Part shown: piece by piece, positions 48,501 through 58,709 of the stretch
Layout: each line of letters begins with the position of its first letter
Numbering within the stretch: position 1 is the stretch's first letter
DNA from: Fremontodendron californicum
Lineage: Eukaryota; Streptophyta; Magnoliopsida; Malvales; Malvaceae
Reading direction: 5' to 3'
DNA: 64,000 bases
Assembly (NCBI GenBank): GCA_030761205.1
Contig: JAULJL010000011.1
Location: forward strand, 11,956,501 to 12,020,500
The notes under the pieces: model-generated
Databases searched by the model: none
What the model was told of the DNA's origin: nothing
Seen by the model: the letters and a program-made list of their open reading frames with translations, nothing else
Position numbers and translations under genes: made by a program

Positions 48501-51500
48501 TCACCATTTGTGTGGAGCTTCTACGGAACCGGTCTTTTCTTGGTACAATAGTGCCAGCTCTTTGGAAAGCAGGAATGCTCTCTTCTGAAACTTCAAGCTT
48601 ATGGATCTTTCCCCCCTTATATGCAGTTCCTGTTCTAAGGTCATACCATGATTCCTTCCCAGGCAAATATACTGATGCATATTTAGCCCTCTATATTAAA
48701 AGAAAATATATGAGACTTCAATAATTTACAGGCTAAGAAGATAAGAAAAGCAACAGAGAATAAGAAACAGAAAAGGTAGAAGGTTGAAGATCCAGTTAAG
48801 AGCAGTACCTCATTATAGATCCCTTGTACCAAAAGACTGTTCCCAACCATGAAAGCTTCATCATTGCTGAAAGCTGCTTCATCAGATGGGAACTCCATCC
48901 ATAATGGACGTACAACAGGAACACCGCTAACATTTGCTTCTCTGAATAATGTGTAAAAGTATGGAAGCAACGTGTAACGGACACGTATGGCATCTCTCAT
49001 AAGTTTTGTATTTCGTTCACTGAAATAACATAAACCTCATTACTTTGCAGATCAGAAGAGTAACTACATAATGAATGTAGAGATATCATATGATAACAAT
49101 ATCAAGCTTTTTTATTTCTTAAACCTTTCCATGACAACATTACACCCAAATACACTTGTAGTTCATACAACCACAAGCTCACAGGAGGAAGAAAAGTAAT
49201 CCTGATTAGCAACAGTAAACCAAAAATTTAGTTGCTGATGCAGTAATTATACCTAAACACTAACACATTTTAAACCTGCATGATGCACTAGAGAAATGAC
49301 AGCTAAGCTTATTAAAGTGGTGCTAAAAATAAACCCCACATTGATCAAGTTTGGGATAGCCTGGTTGTTAATATGAGAGAGCCCAATTACTTTTAGTTAG
49401 ATGCCTTATCATGAAACTTGACATGGAATTAGAGTCGGCTCTTCCCCATTTGTTGGTCCATTCATGATAGTTTGTTATGCCTACATATGAAGTTCATACA
49501 CTGCAATAGGCCTATCACCCCTATACATAAATTACATGCCACATGATAATTTTATCACCCCTACAAGTGAGGGGGAAGTGTACGTAGTAATGGAAGAACA
49601 AATTCCATATCAATTAAATGTGGATATCAAGAGTCCTTAAATAAAGAGGCCTTTCCACCTATAGCCAAGTGGTTCTAGGTTGGAAGCCTCGTAATAAAAT
49701 TTGACAAAGGCTCCATCTGGGCTTTCATACTACAAGTCAATGCATAACCTTGGAATAAAGCAAGTAATCTCATAGAAGCAATATTGTAAAAGCAAATTAA
49801 GTAACTAGTAAATAGAAATACTGGATTTGCAATCAGTCACTCAGCAGTTGAGGCTAGGCATGCAAGGCTTGCCTTCATAAATCACAGTTCTCTATTCAAC
49901 TCTATGGCCATATCTTTTATTACAACCATACAGTCATCAAGCTATCTCAAAGCCTTTACCAAAATTCAGTTTGTTCATGTCCTCTTCATATAGCCAAAGT
50001 AGCTGCCGTCAAAGAACCTTCAACTCAAAACATTCATATCTCAATAGACCTAACCATCTTGATTCTTGCATACTTTTCAGCCAAAACAGAATATCAATTT
50101 ACAATAAAATAATAAAAGAGCTTGAAATTTCTTATAAGGAAAATGAAGCTACATATTGAGGTAATGAGCCATCACTAGAATCAGCGTGAGAGCTAAAATT
50201 TTGAACTTCAGTAACATTAGGCAAAGTAGATCAGAAAACTATTTTCTGTCAAAGCAGTTCTACTAAAAGTAAAAGGGTTTTTTCAGGGATTAACCAGTAC
50301 ACTTCTTCCAAGAATATCTTTAAACATAAGTGAAAGCAGTTGCATACTAGGGGTCATGGTCCCCAAAATACAAATGTAGTGCTGCTGACCAGAATTCAAT
50401 TCAGATGCCCTCTCTTGAGATTCAAATGAAAGGCATACAAACAGTGCAAAAGAAGTAGAGCTTACTTTTCAATGCAATACTATAAGGCAAAATTCAACCA
50501 TTTTAGAAACTTATTAAGCTGTAAGGGATGAGATACAGATGAAAGGTGAACAGCACAATGTTCCTAAGTGAGATAAATTTAACTTTGGTGAAGAAAAGAG
50601 CTTAATATGCGTTTGTGATTTTATGTGTTAGGAATATTCCACAAAAATGAATGTGCTAAAAACGAATGCTAATCCATCATGATGCAGGAAGTAGAATTAT
50701 ATGGATGTTAAAAATATCATACCCAAACAACCAAGGCTCTCGTCTTTTCGTGTCATGATGGGCATGACCTCTAAAGAAAGGATAGTAAGCACCAAGTTGA
50801 TACCAACGCACTAATAGCTCAGGCTCAGGATTGCCAAAAAATCCACCAACATCAGCACCTGTGAAAATATATCTACCATCAAGTAGGGAAAAGGTACACT
50901 AGTTTTTAGTTTTTTTTAATGGCATGCATACCAGAGAATGACATTCCAGTAAGACCAAGTGTCAAAATCATTGGGACTGAAACCCTAAGGTGATCCCAAT
51001 CTGCCGAATTATCGCCAGTCCAGACTGCTCCGTACCTTTGACTTCCAGCAAAGAACGCTCGGGACAAAACAAAAGGTCTGTCCTTACCATCTTCACGCTT
51101 TACAAGCCCATCAGCTGTTGCCATGTGGAAGTAATAACCATAGGCATTATGTAGCTCCCGATGTTCCACTCCGCCAAGATGTAAAGCATCTCTGGGCATT
51201 GTCACCTAGCCACAGCAAAAGTTTAGTCAATTTGTGCTATTCTGCCGGCCAGTCTGCAGTTGTTTATGAGGAGTTCACACACATACACAAACACACACAT
51301 CTATATATAAGAACAAGGTATGATAGATTTCTTTTTTTAAAATCTATAGAATTTCCAAAGTTTTTGAAGTTTAGCCACCATAAATAAACGATACTCAGAA
51401 CTTATTTCACCTCCATCTTCATGGAAATGCAGTTTTCGGGTTATTAATAACAAAAGTAGCGCATGCTTTTACATTCCAACATTGCATGAATAGAGGAACT

Positions 51501-54500
51501 CCGATATAAAGGAAACATTTTGCTGTACTTAATTTAGAAAATCCGAAACTTTTATGATTTTCTGGGCAACCATGTCTTTACTTATCTAAACAACAACAAT
51601 TACACAAAAATAAAGAAGCTTTACATTCCTATCCATTGCAAACCTTATAAAGAAGATTAGAGAGAAGTACAATTGTTAACTAAAGAACAAACTCATTAGA
51701 GAATTGTTTTCACATAAAATCTACGCATGTTAATATCCTAAAACATAAACACCCAACTTAAAGAACTATTAGAGCTAAATCAGATAATATTTGTTAGAAA
51801 ACCAGGGTACTATATTAAGTACATTTAACTATGGAGAATGTGCCCACCTATTACCGATTCTAATCTAGTTTATCAATATATGCAAACAAGTGAACAACTA
51901 TATCCTGTCAAGCTACAGATTAGAACAAAGTAGCCCTAACCAGACAAAAAGTCAATGGCCATGCTGAATGGAAAAAGGAACAGCCAAAAAAAATCAGCCA
52001 CTTACTTTAAAAAAATCAAATCTTTTATAGAAGAGAAAATAGCATCTATACAAGTGCTTATTACAAAAAAAAAATTCCTAATAACCAGAACAAGGACCGA
52101 AGAATCTGTGAATGTGCATTCTTATAGTTAACAAGTTTTCTCCATTAAAAAGTTGTAACTATATTCATTGCTACATTCCATAGCGGATAAGATCTTTTCC
52201 TTTTTGTCTAATGCACTAAATAAAAGCGAGATGGCATCTTAGCTAATGAAGACAAGTACAACCAATTGATTACTATTTGTAGTACATCAACCTGTAAAAA
52301 GCAAGAACCTAAGTCAATTTCGTATTCATGCTAGGAGCATATATTGGTATATTAAGCTCATTCCAGCCGTAGTTGCACAGAATCTATTAGCAGACCAATG
52401 ATTACGTATTTTTGGATATTTATTGTATGAATTGTCCTGGAAGCAAAAACATTTGCTTTTGAATCATGCACTGAAGTTTCTTCACAATTAATTAAGTGAA
52501 CACTGTGGGTTGAATTTTGTCACAAATATGTCCAATACAACTGTAGACCATCAAATACCAAAATCCAATAAAAATACTAACCTCTAAAGGTCATTATATT
52601 AATTTTATGATTTTATCATTAATAGAATATAAAAAATAAAAACCTTCTGATTAAGTTACTCATCTCTTCCTCTTTTTCTCTCCATTACTTTTTCCCCACT
52701 CTCTCCATTTTTTTCCTTAAATCACAATTACATTAATTCTCCTCTTCTCCCTCTTAATTTATCTGTTTTTCACCCACGTACGGGGGCAGCAATAAGCTAG
52801 TGTATATAATTGAATGATAGCTAAGCAGAATAAGCATTAGTTATTTATCATCATTCATCAATAATGCAAAATAGGATAAGAAAATAACAAAAAGATAAAC
52901 ATCATGAATAGATAAAAATTAAGACTGCATTAACAAAAGTGGCATACCTCTGGTCCATTAAACACAGAAGGCTCGTTCATGTCATTCCAAATGTACAATG
53001 AAGGAGTTGACCCAACATAATTCTCATAAGAAAACTTCTCACCCCACCATGACCTAATCTCTGGATTTAACATATCTGCGTACGAAGAGGAACCTGGCCA
53101 ACACCACCCATCATAATCCTTGCCAGTTGCATCCTTAACATAATACCCCCTCTGGGTAGCATCCTTGTGCACGTGAAAGGAGTCATCCCGCTTGATATGT
53201 GGATCCACGATTGTCACCATATGCCTACCTTTAGTAGCCAACTTCCTTTGCATCTCATCTGGATGTGGAAACAGCAACTTATCCCATGTGAAATACCTCT
53301 TTCCATCAGTATGCTCAATATCAAGCCACAAAACATCATATGGAATATCATGCTCATCAAACTTGGAATCCACATTCTCTACATCCTCTTCATCCCGGTA
53401 ATTCCACCTACACTGATGATATGCCGTGGAAAACAGCTGTGGCATTGCTGGCAGACCTGTCACACTCATGTACTGCTTGACAACATCCTTCGGTCCTGGT
53501 CCAACAAAAAAGAACGTATCCACAATCCCCGCCTCACTCATCCAAAAGGTATCAATCCGACTCTGCCCCGTGGGCATCAGAATCCCATCTTCTGCATCCC
53601 AACCATTCGCCAATACATCAATCTGCATCTCCGCAGCATTCAACCAGAAAAACCCAGAACTTTTTCCAGATTTCCCATGTGATACCATGAACGGAATAGA
53701 ACCATAAATCCCAAAAGGCGAATCGTGAACATATTCAAAAACATCCAAGTTAAACAATCTATATGGCTCAGATTCCTCAACTCCAGGTCCCCTAGTGGGT
53801 TTAAGAGCAAAAGTAGTTGCATGTTCCGGTATTCCATAGACAAAATCAGACCCATAAAAGGAAACATCGAAACTAATGGACTGTGGACCATAGGGCCTAG
53901 TATCAGTATGCCCTCTAAACCTTTCCTCCCAATCCTCGTCCTCTTTTTTTACTCTCAATTGTTCAAAATCAAATAACCCATGTGAATTCAAAGAAATTAC
54001 GCGTCGATTACCTGCTTTCTCCCTCACGTAAACCTCAAATGGATCGTGCCTGAGAACCGCCTCATAGCCGTCCGATAAGTAGACCACGGAAGACAAACTC
54101 CCATCATCGCCGTTGATTTTCTCCGTCGAAGCACTCTGTAACCAAAGCTTTTTAGTCTCGAATTCGGGGATAATAACATTGGGTACTTGGAACCGTTTCT
54201 TGGGTGGATCCAACGAAAGATCTTCGTCGATCTTGAACCGCATGATCCCATCTTGGTAGACTGAAAGAGAGAGAGTCAACGGCTTGATCTGATCTTCATC
54301 TTGATCACGTGGAGCTTTGGGGATGAGCTTGGCAGTGAGGTCACCATCGGAGATGGAGACATCGTGGGCGATTAGAGTGCAGGCGCCGGGTTTGCGTAAT
54401 CGAGCTCGCTTGCAGAAGGGGGTCTGGTTGCAGTTTCGGAACTCGTCTTTTTTCCATGAGTGGACTGTTTGGGAAGCGAGAAAAATGAGGAAAAGGAGGG

Positions 54501-54525
54501 AAACCTTAAAGGGTTTCATTTTCAT
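45520..54525 (-). CDS. PSL5: ER glucosidase II catalytic alpha subunit (GH31), six exons, 926 aa
   Basis: Removes the two inner alpha-1,3-linked glucoses from N-glycans in the ER, controlling the calnexin/calreticulin cycle; it works with a beta subunit that supplies retention. Exons (minus): 52948-54525, 50932-51205, 50723-50858, 48809-49019, 48484-48690, 45520-45894. All introns are GT-AG, and phases join to 2781 nt (927 codons with stop), matching the roughly 920-residue plant family. The N-terminus has a hydrophobic signal peptide (residues about 5-22). YHQCRWNYRDEEDV starts at 369 and LWLDIEHTDG at 399. WNDMNEPSVF holds the nucleophile Asp515, and WTGDNSADW holds the acid/base Asp591. 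The end VRVAEDWTIKIL is family-typical, with a short Ala run before it. The start is the first in-frame ATG; a second Met follows two codons later. It is intact and the only convincing functional gene here. The Arabidopsis orthologue is PSL5/RSW3. Confidence 0.95.
45895..48483 (-). other. Intron 5 of glucosidase II
   Basis: 2589 bp, GTATGTAAT to TTTATTAG, phase 0. The largest intron, containing a Harbinger-like MITE at 47463-47918. ORFs inside it are not recognisable. Confidence 0.85.
47463..47918. mobile_element. PIF/Harbinger-like MITE (456 bp) in intron 5
   Basis: Ends GGGTACGTTTGGTACC and, inverted, GAGGTCGTTTGGCATT are flanked by TTA on both sides (47460-47462, 47919-47921). A GGGGTTCAAATCGAG stretch on the minus strand resembles a Pol III B box, but no A box partners it. 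Confidence 0.75.
48691..48808 (-). other. Intron 4 of glucosidase II
   Basis: 118 bp, GTACTGCTC to AATATAG, phase 0. Confidence 0.85.
49020..50722 (-). other. Intron 3 of glucosidase II
   Basis: 1703 bp, GTATGATAT to TTATTTCAG, splitting a Gly codon after its second base. No bounded repeat was identified. Confidence 0.85.
50859..50931 (-). other. Intron 2 of glucosidase II
   Basis: 73 bp, GTATGCATG to TTTTCACAG, splitting a Gly codon after its first base. Near the minimum size for a plant intron. Confidence 0.85.
51206..52947 (-). other. Intron 1 of glucosidase II
   Basis: 1742 bp, GTATGCC at the 5' end and TGGCTAG at the 3' end, phase 0. It splits the protein just after the nucleophile motif. 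It holds a short CA-rich run near 51280 but no recognised element. Confidence 0.85.
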
Positions 54526-54539
54526 GGGAGAAAGGTCAT
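54522..54539 (-). promoter_or_regulatory. Five-codon upstream ORF overlapping the main start
   Basis: An ATG at 54539 opens a 5-codon frame whose TGA overlaps the main ATG in the arrangement ATGA. If included in the transcript it would favour leaky scanning or termination-reinitiation at the glucosidase II start. Confidence 0.55.
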
Positions 54540-54642
54540 GGGAGGGAAATTGAGTATTCAGTATAAACCCTGGGATTAGAAATGGCTTGAGTGTGACACT
54601 GTAGTGAACAAGGTTGCGAATTGCTGCTGCTTTTTAGTCGTT

Positions 54643-54650
54643 ATTTTATA
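54643..54650 (-). promoter_or_regulatory. TATA box of the glucosidase II gene
   Basis: TATAAAAT on the minus strand, about 120 bp upstream of the start codon. A start site about 30 bp downstream would leave a roughly 90-bp leader containing the small upstream ORF. Confidence 0.55.
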
Positions 54651-54699
54651 GGATAGGAAGTGGTTTGGAAACTGGAAAGAGATTTTGGGCTAAGGCCCT

Positions 54700-55087
54700 A
54701 CGAACAATTAATATTAACCAATATTTAGAAAATCGGATTGGAATTTGAATGGTATTGTCGATTTTTCAATTAAAGAAAAAATTTATTTTTGAAAATGTGA
54801 TTTTTGTATTAAATCAATTTTAATGTAATACATTTTTTTTTAAATGCATTTGTCTCATTGATTTGCACAAAAAAATTTTGAATTATTATATAATAAAATA
54901 AATATTCAAAATTTATTCAATGTCAAATCAATCTGGTCTAATTCAATTCAATCGAGCATTTGATCAGTTCAATTTGTATTTGATTTTAAATACTTTATTG
55001 AATTAGATAGACCATTAATTCAATTAATCCAATTAAAATTTTTGAACATTCATAAGATAAATTTGTAGATGATGGAGTTCAACGAAG
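54700..55087. other. AT-rich spacer between the gene promoter and retroelement remnant
   Basis: No gene or bounded element recognised. Confidence 0.4.
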
Positions 55088-56356
55088 GTGTTCACATGGC
55101 ATACAGGTTTGCGGGACTTTCTGGCTAAAGTCCAAAAGATGATGGATAATGGAGAGGCCCAGTTTTATGAGGAGACAGAGGAAGAAGTAGAGGTTATTGA
55201 GAATGCAGCTGGCTATGGAATAGGAAGACCTTTGATCATCTATTATGATAAATCAGAGAAGACTACTCCGATTGTTAAGGAAATTGTGTCTAAGCTCATC
55301 ATAGATTTGTCTTCTTCCTTTTCATACAAGGAAAGCAAAACTACACCATGAAAATATGACTGCAGCATGGTTATGCCCGGGTCATCAAGTCAACAAGATA
55401 TTATAGGTGTGGGACACTTAACACGAAGTGGAAGGTGTTATGCCCTTGAGGTTGTTGAACAGGGATCAACAAGAAAGGATGGAGGAATGGACAAAGGGAA
55501 GAAAGCAGCTGAACCAATCCATATTGAGATGGATTTGTCAAAAGAAGCAGAGAGAGGATCAATCCCGGTAAACAGGATAAAAGAGCCGATAAACAAGAAA
55601 GAGGCCTGTGAGTTTTTAAAGTTCATAAAACATAGTGAGTATAGTGTAGTTGAGCAATTACAACGTCAGCCAGCAAGAATCTCCATCTTATCCTTGCTAT
55701 TAAACTCAAAGCCACACAGAAATGCCCTATTAAGAGTGTTGAATTAGGCATACGTAGCTAATAACATATCGGTAGAAAACTTAGATAGGCTGGTGGGAAA
55801 CATTGCGGTAGACAACCATATATTTTTTAGTTATGATGAAATACCACCCAATGGTATTGGGTCCACAAAGGCTATTCACATAACAACCACCTGCAAGGGG
55901 CATATACTACCAAGGGTGCTTTTGGATAATGGTTCTTCATTAAATGTAATGCCCTTGGTAACCCTGTCTAAGTTGCCAGTTGATATGTCTTATATGTTAC
56001 CGAGTTGCACAGTAGTCAGGGCTTTCGATGGTATCAGGAGAGAGGTAATAGAAACTTTTGAGGTTCCTCTAGAGATAGGCCCATGCACCTATACGGTGAA
56101 CTTCCAGGTCATGGATATTAATCCATCCTATAATTGCTTGTTGGGAAGGCCATGGATACATTCAGCAGGGGTTGTACCATCGTCTCTCCACCAAAAGCTA
56201 AAATTTGTGATGGAGTGTCGTTTGATCCCTGTATCAGGAGAAGAAGACATAATAGCCTCCGTATCTACTGAATCTCCTTATGTTGAACCCAATGAAGATG
56301 TCGTAGAATGTTCTTTTTCGATCTTTGGAATTCGTAAATACGGTTTTTGTCACTAA
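55088..56356 (+). pseudogene. Tat/Ogre-like gypsy Gag-protease region, interrupted by stops
   Basis: A single frame reads through two stops (55349-55351 and 55745-55747). The first piece is acidic Gag-linker-like. The second has KHSEYSVVEQLQRQPARISI, typical of the region before the protease. The third is a retropepsin-like aspartic protease: HITTTCKGHILPRVLLDNGS with the catalytic DNGS, VVRAFDGIRREV, and PSYNCLLGRPWIHSAG near the flap/C-terminal part. The motif set matches Tat-lineage Ty3/gypsy polyproteins. The frame is lost near 56320 and continues in the next frame. Confidence 0.8.
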
Positions 56357-56816
56357 AGGACGAAAAATTCCAAAACCAAGATTGTCCAAGAACACAAGGC
56401 TGGGAGTAAGAACCATAGTGGGAAAAGGTTGCAGGGCTGGAAAAGGTCTTGGGAAATATCTTTAAGGGATGGCTCGAGCAATGGAAGCAGTGGGAAAGAA
56501 AGACCGATTTGGCTTAGGGTATCTTTCGAAGGCCCATGAGAGGAGGAAACAAGTTGAAAGGAATCGACAAAGGAGGATGGCCCGTCTCGCGGGTATGGAT
56601 ATTGAATGGGAACCCATGATTTTTCCACCAATCCTTCACAGTTTCCGCTCTGCTGGTTTTATATTCGAAGAAAAGAATTCAAAGGATGTAATCACAATGA
56701 TCGCGCAAGCTTTTGAAAAATTCCAAGTGAATAAAAAGGGGCAGATTCAGGATATGGTGGTTTGCATGGCCGGGAAAGAAGAGATGGAAAGTGACAATGT
56801 GAACTGGATGGTGTGA
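56320..56816 (+). pseudogene. G-patch and linker of the same Tat/Ogre-like polyprotein
   Basis: In the shifted frame LEFVNTVFVTKGRKIPKPRL is followed by VGKGCRAGKGLGKYL (G-patch core), a stop near 56462, then DRFGLGYLSKAHERRKQVER and IEWEPMIFPPILHSFRSAG. This is the segment that links protease to reverse transcriptase in this lineage. The frame ends at 56816. RT, RNase H and integrase are absent. Confidence 0.75.
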
Positions 56817-57116
56817 CCTTGTCCACTAGGATATAGACTAACCAATTGGAGTGCGACTGAGTTTCCGATAGTTTTTAAGTCTATTCCAACGTAATACTTT
56901 AAAAAACAGTCTTAATTATCTTTACCCTGAGATATTAAGAGTTTTTTTTTTTTTTTTTTGTAATGGGCTTTTTGTTTAAACATTTTAATTTAATAAATAA
57001 CAAGCATAATGTATTTTATTCATATTGATGTGTCCATATTCTTTCATTTTTGTTATTTATTTTGTTTTCATTATATATATTTTCCTATATTGTTTCTTCT
57101 CCACTTATTTACAGGT
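56817..57116 (+). other. Putative relic of the retroelement intron
   Basis: A T-rich noncoding stretch separates the G-patch linker from the next coding fragment and ends in TTATTTACAG, a good 3' splice site. Ogre elements are known to carry an intron between protease and reverse transcriptase, and the position fits. The 5' site is not certain (a GTGTGACC lies at the end of the linker frame). Confidence 0.4.
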
Positions 57117-57326
57117 GTACGGATGCGGAATATAAGGACCTTCCTGTCATTAATTCTGAAATTGATTTTGAATGACCCATTTGCACGGGTGATTTTAAGG
57201 CTAAAGAAGATACTGAGGATTATGGTCTACCTCCGGATTTATTAAGGAAAATAGAACAAGAGGAGAAACAAGTATTTCCTTATAAGGAATTATTGGAAAT
57301 GATAAATCTGAGAGATGGTCCTTAGC
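57117..57326 (+). pseudogene. Pre-RT fragment of the Tat/Ogre-like polyprotein
   Basis: Reads AEYKDLPVINSEIDFE, a stop or frame break, then DYGLPPDLLRKIEQEEKQVF and a DLR-like ending at about 57320. The PP(D/E)LLR.(I/V)EQEEK motif is typical just before the RT domain of Tat-lineage elements. Confidence 0.6.
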
Positions 57327-58709
57327 TTCTTATTTTCCTTTTTTTCATTTAAATGTACCATTTAGTTTTTTTAATTTTAAAAAACAAAAACAAAGTATTG
57401 GGAACACTTTTTCTTCTTCTTATTTTTTCAATATTTTCCATTTTCATTTTTTATTTAAAAAAAAAAAATCGAGTTGACATATAAGGATGTAAAAAGGTAG
57501 GTAAATTGGCTTTCTTCATCTACCATCTTCCTTCATTTTTTTTCCTTTTTAACTTTATTTCCCCTTATCTTTTAGGTAATTTTTTTTTTAAATGAAATGA
57601 AATTAAAGAGAGGAACTAGTGTGAAAGATGGATTGGTGAAAACATGAAATGAGACGGAAAAGGAAAATTCTTACCATCGCTTGAGGTCTTACACTATGCT
57701 CTGTATTTATTTATTTTTTGGCCAAAAAAGCTTTTCGTTTGAAACAAAAATAAAAGCAAAGGGAAGGGAAGAAGAATCGAGGATGCAGAGTGAAAAAAAA
57801 TGTTCATTTTTTTGGGATTTTCTTTTATCTCTCGCTCACTGTTTATCTATCTAAAAAAATCAAAAAATAAAATTATCTGAGTGTTTAGATGAATGCCTAT
57901 GGTTTTAGTTTTTCTTTCTTTATTTTTTTATATACTCACGACTCCATTTTCTTGTTTTTTCCTTCGTTTAGGAATTTTTTACAAAAAAAAAAAATTGATT
58001 TAACTTTTTTATTCAAATTTGCTACGGCTAGATCATATGGGTTCGTTTCTCCTTATGAGAAGGTTGGATCCGACCTCCTTTAGTTGGCATCTATTCATTT
58101 TTATTGGAAATAAATTTCTTTCGAGCTATGTGAAGGTGAGGAATTCCACTGTGATTTTTTTTTAGCATTAAAGTATAAAATTTTGATCACATTTAATGCA
58201 TTTGATGTTTTAGTTGAATATTTTTGTGTGCTTTTTTCTGGTGTTTTTTTATTAGCTTTTTGCATGTCAAATTTCTGAATTAGACATAGATTTGGATATT
58301 GACTGTGATTGGGATTTGACTACTTTTTTTTTGTATACTAGAATTGCATCAATTTTATGGTGTTCTTTTCATTTCTTTTTTTTTTTAGCCTGAATAAAAG
58401 CAAAAAATGAGAAAAAGAAAAAAGAGGGTAGAAGGTTGAGAGAAAGGATGGAGGCAAGGGAAGAAATATGGGTGCCTAAAAGGAGAAGAGAGTTCTGGTG
58501 AGTTTTAGGTTATAATTGGTCTTGATGTCTATGATTTGTTATTTTGTGCTTTCTATCCTTTCTTGATATTAATCAAAATATATTATTGTATATTATTGTA
58601 ATTTATTTGTCTTGGTTCTATCCATTAATTATTCATAATTGGTATGAATTATAAGCTTATCTATAGGTATCTCATATGATTTGTTGTTAGTATTTTCTTT
58701 GTTTATATC
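57327..58709. other. T-rich unclassified sequence
   Basis: Poly-T/poly-A rich with no protein similarity. It may still belong to the decayed gypsy element. Confidence 0.35.

Noticed and set aside
53167..53682. 171-residue + strand ORF
   Set aside because: Antisense shadow of exon 1 of glucosidase II.
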